From Pseudomonadota bacterium (GTDB lineage: Bacteria; Desulfobacterota; Desulfobacteria; Desulfobacterales; Desulfosarcinaceae), in the NCBI GenBank assembly GCA_023435265.1, contig JAEYRZ010000121.1, forward strand, positions 1-22,459: a DNA stretch of 22,459 nt. The letters are read 5' to 3'. Position 1 is the stretch's first letter. Each line of letters opens with the position of its first letter. The notes beneath the pieces were generated by a model. The model was not told where the DNA came from. It did not search any database and saw only the letters and a list, made by a program, of their open reading frames with translations. This document shows positions 15,614 to 22,459 of the stretch, piece after piece. A program made the translations under genes and the position numbers.

Positions 15614-17305
15614 ATGAGTCTCGCTGGAGAGAATAGCGAAAAGGCGATGAGACTAAAGTATTTCAAGCATTACCGGAATTTGCTGCGGCTTTTGATCAGA
15701 TCCAGCCACCTGGGCTACTCCGACCGGAGGTATTTTGCGCCGGGACTGTTGGAAGACATCCCTCTCGATCCCGAAACCGTGGCACGCGCCGAGGCTTTGA
15801 GTCTGGAACTGGAAAAGCTCGGCCCCAGCTACATCAAACTGGGGCAATTTCTGTCCACCCGCACCGATTTGCTGCCTAAATTTCTCCTGAGCGCGCTGGC
15901 CCGCCTGCAGGACCAGGTGGAGCCGTTCGCCTTTGCGACGGTCGAACGGATTGTGGCCTCGGAACTCGGTGTGCGGCTGTCGAAAGCATTCAGCGAGTTC
16001 GACCCGCATCCGGTGGCCTCGGCATCGCTCAGCCAGGTTCACCGTGCGCGTCTGCGGGGTGGCCGTGAAGTCGCGGTAAAGGTGCAGCGCCCGGGAATCC
16101 GCGAACGGATCAGCGAAGATATCGCGGCGATGCGAAAGATCGCGGGATGGATCGATCGCAGCACGAGAGTAGGCAAGCGCTTTAGATTCGTCGGCATGCT
16201 GGAGGAATTCAGCAAGGCATCTGCCCGCGAGCTGGACTTTAAAGGAGAAGCGGCCCAGATGCTGCAGTTGAAGCGTAACCTTTCGAAGTTCAAACGGATC
16301 GTACTCCCCGAACCGGTATTGAACTATACGACGGCCAGCGTATTGACCATGGACTATCTGGATGGATGCAAGATTACGGACCTGACTCCGATCGGCAGAA
16401 CTGAAATCGACTGCGCGGGGTTGGCGGATGAGCTTTTTGCAGCCTACCTGCACCAGGTCCTGATCAACGGTTTCTATCACGCCGACCCGCACCCGGGAAA
16501 CCTTCTGATCACCAAGGATCACAAAATCGCGCTCATCGATCTGGGCATGGTCGCAACGGTGCCGGTGCAGGTCCGCAACAAACTGCTGCAGTTTGTCTTC
16601 GATCTCAATGAGGGCGACGGCACCCAGGCCGCGCGGCACCTGCTCGATATCAGCCGCACCGCATACGACTACGATGAACAGGCTTATTTCAATCAGATGA
16701 ATGCACTGGTCTCCAAATATCAGAATATCGCGGAAGGCCCGAATGAAATCGGCCGCATCGTCCTCGACATTACCTCAATTTGCGCGGCCTCCGGCGTCAT
16801 CTATCCTACGGACCTGAGCCTGCTGGGCAAAGCGCTGCTGAACCTGGACCGGGCCGCCAAAACGATCGATCCGCAATTCGACCCCAAGACAGCGACACGG
16901 GTCCATGTCGGCGGCATCATGCGCAAACGGATGCGCCGGGACCTCAACTCCAAACGCATGTTGAGCGCCATCCTGGATACGGGTGAACTGGTGGCCATGC
17001 TGCCCGAACGCCTGAATGCGTTCTTGGATAAATTGGCCAACAACGAATTGTCGCTCAACATCGAAGCCCTTGACGAAAAATACCTGATGACCGGTTTCCA
17101 GAAAGTGGCCAACCGCCTGACCACCGGGTTGATCCTCGCGGCCCTGATCGTCGGGGCGGCGCTGATGATGAATATTCAGACCGGCTTCACGCTTTGGGGC
17201 TATCCGGGATTTGCGATGATCGCGTTCCTGATCGCCGGCCTGGGGGGGATGGTCCTCATATTCAAGATTATGTTTCAGGATGAAGCAACCCGGCGCAAAC
17301 GGTAG
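15614..17305 (+). CDS. ABC1/UbiB/AarF family atypical kinase-like protein
   Basis: The 563-residue protein belongs to the UbiB/ADCK family, whose members bind ATP and support quinone biosynthesis or lipid homeostasis at the membrane. Family signatures are all present: the KxGQ motif in PSYIKLGQFLSTR (K75), ASLSQVH, the lysine in VAVKVQRPG (K156), HADPHPGNLL (D291, N296) and IDLGM (D309). Two hydrophobic segments at the C-terminus (about 505-550) are the usual membrane anchor. The start at 15614 has a weak ribosome site; ATG 15647, giving MRLKYFKHY, fits family N-termini better and may be the real one. It lies seven bases after the cytochrome gene, consistent with a link to respiratory quinone. 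The family is certain; the exact role is not. Confidence 0.92.
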   Translation: MSLAGENSEKAMRLKYFKHYRNLLRLLIRSSHLGYSDRRYFAPGLLEDIPLDPETVARAEALSLELEKLGPSYIKLGQFLSTRTDLLPKFLLSALARLQDQVEPFAFATVERIVASELGVRLSKAFSEFDPHPVASASLSQVHRARLRGGREVAVKVQRPGIRERISEDIAAMRKIAGWIDRSTRVGKRFRFVGMLEEFSKASARELDFKGEAAQMLQLKRNLSKFKRIVLPEPVLNYTTASVLTMDYLDGCKITDLTPIGRTEIDCAGLADELFAAYLHQVLINGFYHADPHPGNLLITKDHKIALIDLGMVATVPVQVRNKLLQFVFDLNEGDGTQAARHLLDISRTAYDYDEQAYFNQMNALVSKYQNIAEGPNEIGRIVLDITSICAASGVIYPTDLSLLGKALLNLDRAAKTIDPQFDPKTATRVHVGGIMRKRMRRDLNSKRMLSAILDTGELVAMLPERLNAFLDKLANNELSLNIEALDEKYLMTGFQKVANRLTTGLILAALIVGAALMMNIQTGFTLWGYPGFAMIAFLIAGLGGMVLIFKIMFQDEATRRKR

Positions 17306-17484
17306 CCTCCTCCGACGATTGCAGGCCGGAAAACGTGAGGCAAAGAACCCGGCAAGGTGTCGTTGCCGCCCGGCGTGCAGTCAGTTCCCCGGTATTCCGC
17401 CACCCCCATCTGACATTCCGATATGTGATTCCGAGCCAATCAAGGGACGCCGTACGGTGTCGCGGAATCCGGTCAATCCAAACC

Positions 17485-17507
17485 GCTTCGACAGAAAATA
17501 TCGAAGC
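17485..17507 (+). promoter_or_regulatory. Perfect inverted repeat upstream of the binding protein-kinase operon
   Basis: GCTTCGA (17485-17491) and TCGAAGC (17501-17507) are perfect seven-base arms with a nine-base AT-rich spacer. The centre is about 100 bases before the first gene of the operon. It may be a regulator binding site or a leader stem. No clear sigma-70 promoter was found beside it. Confidence 0.35.
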
Positions 17508-17596
17508 AAGCCCGCCAAATGCCTCAAGGCGCTCATGCCGTCGCATCATGTGGACGATAAATAGATGTGCACTGAACGTTCGGTTGGAAGAGTAAA

Positions 17597-18757
17597 ATGC
17601 GCGCAGACGATCGATCGATTCCGGGGATCATGAAGGCGACCGGCCTGACGCTCGTTTTGTTGTCCGCGGTATGCCTTTGGGCCGATTCCCTGCATGCGGA
17701 AGAGCCGATCCGCATTGCGGCTATTTTCTCATACAGCGGTGCGGCGGCCGATGCCAATTTTCTCTCGGCGGAGGGTGCCCGCTGGGCGGTCGAGGATATC
17801 AATGCCGCCGGAGGCGTCCTCGGCCGCAGGCTGGCATTGATCGAAATCGATACCCTGAGCACGCCCATCGGCGCCAAGGTGGCGGCGGACATTGCTGTCG
17901 AGAGGCAGGTAACCGCCATCGTCGGCCCGTCCTGGAGCTCGCATTCGATTGCCGTGGCCAAGGTGGCCCAGGCGCATAAAATTCCAATGATCGCCAACAT
18001 GTCGACGCATCCCGCCCTCACCGGCATCGGCGATTACATTTTTCGGGCCTGCTATGACGACCTGCTGCAGGGCAGGGCCATGGCGCAGTTCGCCCGTAGC
18101 CACCTGCGCGCCGAAACCGTGGTCATTTGCCTCGACATCACCAGTGATTACGGGATCGGACTCGCCGGCAGTTTTCAGGAAAACTTTGAAAGCCTGGGCG
18201 GCCGCGTTCTGAAACGAATTCCGTATAAAGCGCGTCAGTCCAATTTTCGCGAAATGGCCGCACGGGTCAAACCGTTCGACCCGGATGTGCTGTTCATTCC
18301 GGGGTATGAAGAGAGCGGCGCGATATCCGCGGAGGCGGCCCGCCACGGGGTAAGGGCCGTTCCCATGGGTGGAGACGGCTGGGATGCGGACGGTTTATTC
18401 CGAATGGGCGCCGACCGGATCGCCACCGGCTACTTTGCCACGCATTGGAGTCCGGCCATTCAAACCCCGAGATCGCGCGCGTTCGCGGCCAAGTACGGGT
18501 CACGGGCCACTTTGTTGGCACCGGCGGCCTTGAGTTACGATGCCGTGCAGCTGCTGGCCGATGCGCTGCGCCGGGCCGGCACGACCGAATCGAGCGCATT
18601 GCGCGATGCCCTGGCCGCAACGCAGGACTACGATGGGGTAACCGGCCGAATCTCGTTCAACCCGAACGGCGATCCGATCAAAAGCCTGGTGATCATGGAG
18701 ATTGAAAACGGTCGGCCGCGTTATCGGATGCAGGTTCGTCCGGAACACCTTCGGTGA
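17597..18757 (+). CDS. LivJ-type periplasmic binding protein (Peripla_BP_6), first of a tandem pair
   Basis: The 386-residue protein carries a signal peptide (TGLTLVLLSAVCLWADSLHA before EEP, about residue 34) and a type I periplasmic-binding fold of the branched-chain amino acid receptor family: IRIAAIFSYSG, ARWAVEDINAAGGVLGRRL, AIVGPSWSSHSIAVAKVAQ, GDYIFRACYDDLLQGRAMA and DPDVLFIPGYEESG. The ATG at 17597 has GGAAG six bases upstream; ATG 17630 (MKATGL) gives a more usual signal peptide and is possible. Its stop overlaps a possible GTG start of the next, paralogous gene. No ABC permease or ATPase genes are adjacent; a histidine kinase follows instead. A sensory role is therefore more likely than transport, but the ligand is unknown. 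Confidence 0.87.
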   Translation: MRADDRSIPGIMKATGLTLVLLSAVCLWADSLHAEEPIRIAAIFSYSGAAADANFLSAEGARWAVEDINAAGGVLGRRLALIEIDTLSTPIGAKVAADIAVERQVTAIVGPSWSSHSIAVAKVAQAHKIPMIANMSTHPALTGIGDYIFRACYDDLLQGRAMAQFARSHLRAETVVICLDITSDYGIGLAGSFQENFESLGGRVLKRIPYKARQSNFREMAARVKPFDPDVLFIPGYEESGAISAEAARHGVRAVPMGGDGWDADGLFRMGADRIATGYFATHWSPAIQTPRSRAFAAKYGSRATLLAPAALSYDAVQLLADALRRAGTTESSALRDALAATQDYDGVTGRISFNPNGDPIKSLVIMEIENGRPRYRMQVRPEHLR

Positions 18758-18795
18758 GGCCTTCTGACCTTCGACGCCTGCGGGATGGAATCAAG

Positions 18796-19935
18796 ATGAT
18801 GGTGAAGCGAAGCATCGGCTATATCGTTCTCGGAGCACTATTCCTGATGCTGGCGTCCGTCGTGGGGATCGCGGCGCATCCCCTCGAATTGGCCGTTATC
18901 GCCGCCCAGAGCGGCCAGGCCGAAGCCTATGGTCTGCAGGCAATCCAGGGCGTGCAGATCGCCATCGACGAAATCAATGCCAAGGGCGGGTTGCTGGGAC
19001 ATCCCGTCGAGATCGTGATCTTCGACAACCAGAGCCGGCCCCTGAATGCGAAGCAGGCCGCGGAAAAGGCCATCAGTCGCCAGGTGCTTGCCGTTGTCGG
19101 AGACATGTGGAGCACCCATTCTCTGGCGGTCGCACCCTTGCTGCAAAAAGCAGGGATTCCCATGGTGAGCCCCGGATCGACCGCGCCGGACGTCACCCGG
19201 GTGGGAGATTACATCTTTCGCACGGTGTATACCGACGATTTCCAGGGACGGCTCATGGCCGAGTTCGCCCTTTCGTCGCTGAATGCACGCACCGCCGCAG
19301 TATTGATCAACATCAATGAGACCTACAGTCAGCTGTTGGGGGACTTTTTTCTCAAGGCCTTCACCGCCGGAAACGGCCGCATCGTGTTTCAGGGCGGATA
19401 CAAAGGCTCGGCCGTTGATTTCAGCGACATGCTGACGCGCCTGAAGCCTCTCGAACCCGATGTGGTGTTCATCCCAGGGTACTCCCGGGACAGCGGACTC
19501 ATCGTGAAACAGGCGGCCGCAATGGAAATCTCGACGACTTTCCTGGGGGGCGACGCCTGGGAAATGGTGATCGGCGATTTTGCAGGCCAGGCGCTTGAAG
19601 GCAGCTATTTTTCGACGCCCTGGCATCCCAGCGTTCCTTATCCGCGCAGCCGGGAGTTCATCGCCCGGTTTTACGCCACCTTCGGCGATGATCCGATCAG
19701 CCCATTCGCCGCTCTGGCCTATGATGCCGTGGGAGTGATCGCGGCAGCGGCGAAACGCTGCAATTCACTGGACCGCAGTCGGTTGCGAAAAGCGCTGTCG
19801 GAAACCAGATCGTATCCGGGCGCCACCGGCAATCTGACCTTCGACGTTTACGGCGACCCGTTGAAGAAAGGCGCCAGTATCCTCAAATTCGAAAACGGCG
19901 GCTGGGTCTTTTTCAAAGCCTTTGAGCCCCGTTGA
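18796..19935 (+). CDS. LivJ-type periplasmic binding protein, second of a tandem pair
   Basis: The 379-residue protein is a clear paralogue of the preceding one: both share GDYIFR, DVxFIPGY, a GGD(G/A)W segment and PRSR in the same order. The signal peptide is MVKRSIGYIVLGALFLMLAS... ending in GIAA (about residue 27). The mature part starts LELAVIAAQSG and continues AIDEINAKGGLLGHPVEIV and VVGDMWSTHSLAVAPLLQKA. The ATG at 18796 is chosen because it gives a normal signal peptide; a GTG at 18754 overlapping the previous stop would add 14 residues and translational coupling. The kinase gene begins eight bases after its stop. Divergence from its neighbour suggests that the two bind different ligands or form a pair; this is inference. 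Confidence 0.87.
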   Translation: MMVKRSIGYIVLGALFLMLASVVGIAAHPLELAVIAAQSGQAEAYGLQAIQGVQIAIDEINAKGGLLGHPVEIVIFDNQSRPLNAKQAAEKAISRQVLAVVGDMWSTHSLAVAPLLQKAGIPMVSPGSTAPDVTRVGDYIFRTVYTDDFQGRLMAEFALSSLNARTAAVLININETYSQLLGDFFLKAFTAGNGRIVFQGGYKGSAVDFSDMLTRLKPLEPDVVFIPGYSRDSGLIVKQAAAMEISTTFLGGDAWEMVIGDFAGQALEGSYFSTPWHPSVPYPRSREFIARFYATFGDDPISPFAALAYDAVGVIAAAAKRCNSLDRSRLRKALSETRSYPGATGNLTFDVYGDPLKKGASILKFENGGWVFFKAFEPR

Positions 19936-19942
19936 TGCGGCT

Positions 19943-22108
19943 ATGGGTAACTTCAACCTAAAAGACTCGCTGAGCCTGCGTATCAACATCGCCATCTGGA
20001 CGGTGTGTGCGGTCGTCGTGCTGATCTTCGGTATATTCTTTTATGCTTACGAGAAGAAACAGCACCGGGAACGCATCGAACAGGCCAAAGTGCTGCTGCA
20101 CACGGTATATCAGCAAAAGCGCGAAGAATTGGCCAACGAAATCTTTGCCGGTCATCGCGAAGCGCTTGATTATACACTGACCGACATCCGGTCCGTGCGG
20201 GGCATCGGATCGGTGCAGGCTTTCGACCTTGAGGGCCGACTGCTGGGAACCGCAGGCGAGCAGAGATTCGATGTGCTGCCTGCAGATGTGCGTCACATAC
20301 TCGGTCAAAAAGCATTCTTCGAAGAGATAGAGCTGATGCGGCGCCCCTATGTCGCGTTCGGTACCGAGATCGAGGTGATCGGAGAACGCCTGGGCTATTT
20401 TGTCGCGGCGTTCGATCTTTTCGATCTGGTCAAAGCGTTTCGACTGCGCATTCTGTCCTTCGTTCTGGTTTTCAGCAGCATGCTGATCGTGCTTTCCGCC
20501 ATGCTGCATATGCTTCTGACCCATCTTGTGATCCGGCCGGTGACCAAGTTGCGCAGCGCCATGAGCCAGGTCATGGAAGGCAATCTCGGCCAGCAGGTCG
20601 CCCTGCAACGCCGAGATGAAATCGGGCAGATGGGCGAGGCCTTCAACGCAATGTCGTCCCGGCTCGGAGAGCAGCACGAGCGGCTCATTCATTCGATGCA
20701 GGCGCGGGACAACTATGCCGTACGGATCGAAGAAAGCAACATCCAGCTGGCGCGCCTGAACGCCAACCTGGAGACGATCGTCGAGGAACGCACCCGCGAG
20801 CTGCGGACGAGCTATGAGAAGTTGCAGAACGAGACACAGGAGCGGATCCGCGCCGACCGGCAGCGGCGCGATCTGGAAGAGCGGCTGGCCCGTTCGCAGA
20901 AGATGGAGGCGCTCGGGCTGCTTGCGGGCGGCGTTGCACATGACCTGAATAACGTCCTTTCGGGGATCGTCAGCTATCCTGAAATGATTTTGATGGATTT
21001 GCCCCCGGACGACCCTTTGCGCAAACCGGTCGAGGGAATACAGCGTTCGGGCCAGAAAGCGGCCGCCATTGTGCAGGACCTGCTGGCCCTTGCGCGCCGC
21101 GGGGTCACCCAGACGCAGGTGTTGAATCTCAACCGGGATGTCCTGGAAGATTATCTGGATTCCCCGGAATACGCAAAACTGCGTTCTTACTATCCCGGTG
21201 TCCGTGTGGAGACCCGGCTTGCCGGTGACTTGATGAATATCATGGGCAGCCCGATTCATTTGAAGAAAACGGTTATGAATCTCGTTTCCAATGCAGCCGA
21301 GGCCCAGCCTAATGGCGGGCGTATCGTGATCACGACGGAAAACCGGTATATGGATCGTCCCTTGAGCAGCTACGGACATGTGGCGGAAGGCGATTATGTG
21401 CTTCTGCGGGTGGAAGATTATGGAACAGGAATCGCCCCCGAAGATCTGGACCGCATTTTTGAGCCGTTCTACACCAAAAAAGTAATGGGGCGCAGCGGCA
21501 CGGGCCTGGGCATGGCAGTTGTATGGGGCACCGTTCAGGACCATCGCGGGCAGATCAACGTTGAAAGCAGACTGGGCGAGGGGACGGCCTTCGACCTCTA
21601 TTTCCCCGTGACGCGCCGGGCGGCCGAATCCTCTTTGCCTGCCGCACGGCCGGTCGACTTGCGCGGCCGGGGCGAAACGGTGCTGGTGATCGACGATATG
21701 GAAGAACAGCGCCAGATTATTTCAACATTGCTGTCACGCATCGGTTACCGAGTCCACACGATCGAAAGCGGGGAGGCGGCGGTCGCGTACCTGGAAAAGC
21801 ACCAAGCGGATATTCTGGTTCTGGATATGATTATGGATCCCGGCATCGACGGCTTGGAAACGTACCGGCGGATCTTGCGCCTTAATCCTGGCCAGAGGTG
21901 CATCATCGCCAGCGGCTTTGCCGAAAATGAACGTGTCAAGGAGGCCCAGCGCCTGGGCGCGGGTTCTTATATCCGCAAGCCGTATACGATGGAAAAAATC
22001 GGGTTGGCCTTGCGCGCAGAGCTCAATCGATCCGTGCCGCCGGAAACATCGCGACCCGGTGCGCCCTGCGGCAATGACGCTATGCTTCGTCGCCCGGCAC
22101 TTCCCTGA
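19943..22108 (+). CDS. Membrane hybrid sensor histidine kinase with C-terminal receiver domain
   Basis: The 721-residue protein has, in order, a transmembrane helix (about 14-36), a periplasmic sensor region of about 130 residues, a second transmembrane helix (about 169-194), HAMP (about 195-245), a coiled coil, the phospho-acceptor domain GGVAHDLNNVLSG with H333, the ATPase domain (NLVSNAAEAQ, EDYGTGIAPEDL, GRSGTGLGMAV) and a receiver (DD at 584-585, phospho-acceptor D628 in VLDMIMDP, K679 in IRKPY). The ATG at 19943 is preferred; an in-frame TTG at 19922 overlaps the preceding gene. Neither has a strong ribosome site, so coupling to the binding protein is likely. It probably reads the state of the two upstream binding proteins. 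No DNA-binding output regulator is encoded nearby. The last 29 bases overlap a receiver remnant on the other strand. Confidence 0.93.
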   Translation: MGNFNLKDSLSLRINIAIWTVCAVVVLIFGIFFYAYEKKQHRERIEQAKVLLHTVYQQKREELANEIFAGHREALDYTLTDIRSVRGIGSVQAFDLEGRLLGTAGEQRFDVLPADVRHILGQKAFFEEIELMRRPYVAFGTEIEVIGERLGYFVAAFDLFDLVKAFRLRILSFVLVFSSMLIVLSAMLHMLLTHLVIRPVTKLRSAMSQVMEGNLGQQVALQRRDEIGQMGEAFNAMSSRLGEQHERLIHSMQARDNYAVRIEESNIQLARLNANLETIVEERTRELRTSYEKLQNETQERIRADRQRRDLEERLARSQKMEALGLLAGGVAHDLNNVLSGIVSYPEMILMDLPPDDPLRKPVEGIQRSGQKAAAIVQDLLALARRGVTQTQVLNLNRDVLEDYLDSPEYAKLRSYYPGVRVETRLAGDLMNIMGSPIHLKKTVMNLVSNAAEAQPNGGRIVITTENRYMDRPLSSYGHVAEGDYVLLRVEDYGTGIAPEDLDRIFEPFYTKKVMGRSGTGLGMAVVWGTVQDHRGQINVESRLGEGTAFDLYFPVTRRAAESSLPAARPVDLRGRGETVLVIDDMEEQRQIISTLLSRIGYRVHTIESGEAAVAYLEKHQADILVLDMIMDPGIDGLETYRRILRLNPGQRCIIASGFAENERVKEAQRLGAGSYIRKPYTMEKIGLALRAELNRSVPPETSRPGAPCGNDAMLRRPALP

Positions 22109-22187
22109 TCTTGTGACACAGTTGCTTTAAGCTGAACGGTTTCTGAAAGAAGCCGTTGCATCCCCGCTCCAAGACCGCTGCCGCTTC
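22080..22187 (-). pseudogene. C-terminal remnant of a response-regulator receiver domain
   Basis: The minus strand encodes EAAAVLERGCNGFFQKPFSL, then KQLCHKIREVPGDEA and a stop at 22082-22080. This is the typical end of a receiver domain with the conserved lysine in QKPF. A TGA at 22190-22188 directly precedes it, and one missing base there would join it to more receiver-like sequence (DEGKIDE) before the frame closes again near 22230. No ATG or ribosome site fits. It is therefore a decayed tail of a lost regulator or hybrid kinase. Its 3' end overlaps the convergent kinase gene by 29 bases. Confidence 0.6.
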
Positions 22188-22459
22188 TCATCGATCTTAC
22201 CTTCATCACTTACCTTGTGGCGGTACTAAGAAATCGAAGTCTTTTTGTCCAATACAGGTGATGAAAACACTGTCCTAATTCCTTTAATTTATTGCGGATA
22301 TCTGAAATGCTCAAGTATATTGCCTTGTGCGCACGGTGTGCCGGGGTATCCGGGCCCAAGGACACGCCATAGCGGTTTGAAGTGCCGCTAAGGCTTGCTG
22401 CTCCCGCTGGGCGGGATTATAAGCCGCGTCCCGCAAACTCGCTGCGCTCAGACAGGCGG
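22109..22459. other. Non-coding, hairpin-rich right end
   Basis: Apart from the receiver remnant I see no gene. Positions 22370-22459 hold consecutive stems: TAGCGG (22370-22375)/CCGCTA (22385-22390); GGCTT (22392-22396)/AAGCC (22421-22425) enclosing TCCCGC (22402-22407)/GCGGGA (22411-22416); and CCGC (22431-22434)/GCGG (22456-22459), the last cut by the window edge. This could be a dispersed palindromic repeat, a structured RNA or terminators of a gene outside the window. Confidence 0.5.

Noticed and set aside
19958..21544. A 528-codon open frame antisense to the histidine kinase
   Set aside because: Histidine- and glutamine-rich composition and lack of any domain mark it as a shadow of the kinase gene.
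1..22459. CRISPR arrays, tRNA or rRNA genes, insertion sequences
   Set aside because: No regularly spaced repeats, cloverleaf-type sequences, rRNA signatures or transposase-like proteins were found by eye.

Overview
The window is a 22.5 kb piece of a GC-rich bacterial chromosome. Its genes are typical of a Gram-negative bacterium: Sec signal peptides, periplasmic binding proteins, a c-type cytochrome and the remnant of an outer-membrane efflux protein. The mixture of a GlpA/GlpB-type anaerobic glycerol-3-phosphate dehydrogenase, a DUF2231-like/cytochrome c fusion, fibronectin-III and beta-propeller exported proteins and a large hybrid histidine kinase suggests a delta-proteobacterium (Desulfobacterota, Desulfosarcina-like). 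That placement is an inference from style; there is no rRNA or marker gene here to prove it. No transposase, integrase, CRISPR array or tRNA was seen.

Layout, left to right. (1) 1-631, minus: the N-terminal part of an exported fibronectin-III/PKD-like protein that runs off the left edge. Its leader (about 632-900) contains interleaved stems and a terminator-like hairpin. (2) 1330-3363, plus: upp and uraA, a uracil salvage pair, closed by a strong hairpin at 3384-3406. (3) 3413-7786, minus: a three-gene ABC importer of the ferric-iron/AfuABC type, in transcription order binding protein, fused double permease, ATPase. The binding protein has an unusual helical C-terminal extension, and two hairpins lie between it and the permease. 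(4) 8167-11030, plus, divergent from the ABC operon: glpA and glpB overlapping by ATGA, with no glpC after them. (5) 11108-11386, minus: a decayed fragment of a TolC/OprM-type outer-membrane protein. (6) 11693-12946, plus: cinA/pncC, closed by a 12-bp hairpin. (7) 13065-14378, minus: an exported coiled-coil plus NHL-like beta-propeller protein. (8) 14854-17305, plus: a membrane cytochrome c protein and a UbiB/AarF-family kinase-like protein. (9) 17597-22108, plus: two paralogous LivJ-type periplasmic binding proteins followed closely by a membrane hybrid histidine kinase. (10) 22080-22187, minus: a broken receiver-domain remnant, followed by a hairpin-rich non-coding end.

The most interesting unit is the last cassette. 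Two tandem periplasmic binding proteins sit directly in front of a hybrid sensor kinase, with no ABC permease or ATPase beside them. The arrangement fits a ligand-sensing system in which soluble binding proteins present ligand to the kinase, as TorT-TorS and LuxP-LuxQ do, but here with a duplicated sensor. The ligand and the output regulator cannot be read from the window.

Other points worth attention are the glpAB pair without its usual membrane anchor GlpC, a promoter candidate for glpA with a perfect dyad inside its spacer, helically phased direct repeats in front of the cytochrome gene, and the structured leader of the left-edge gene.
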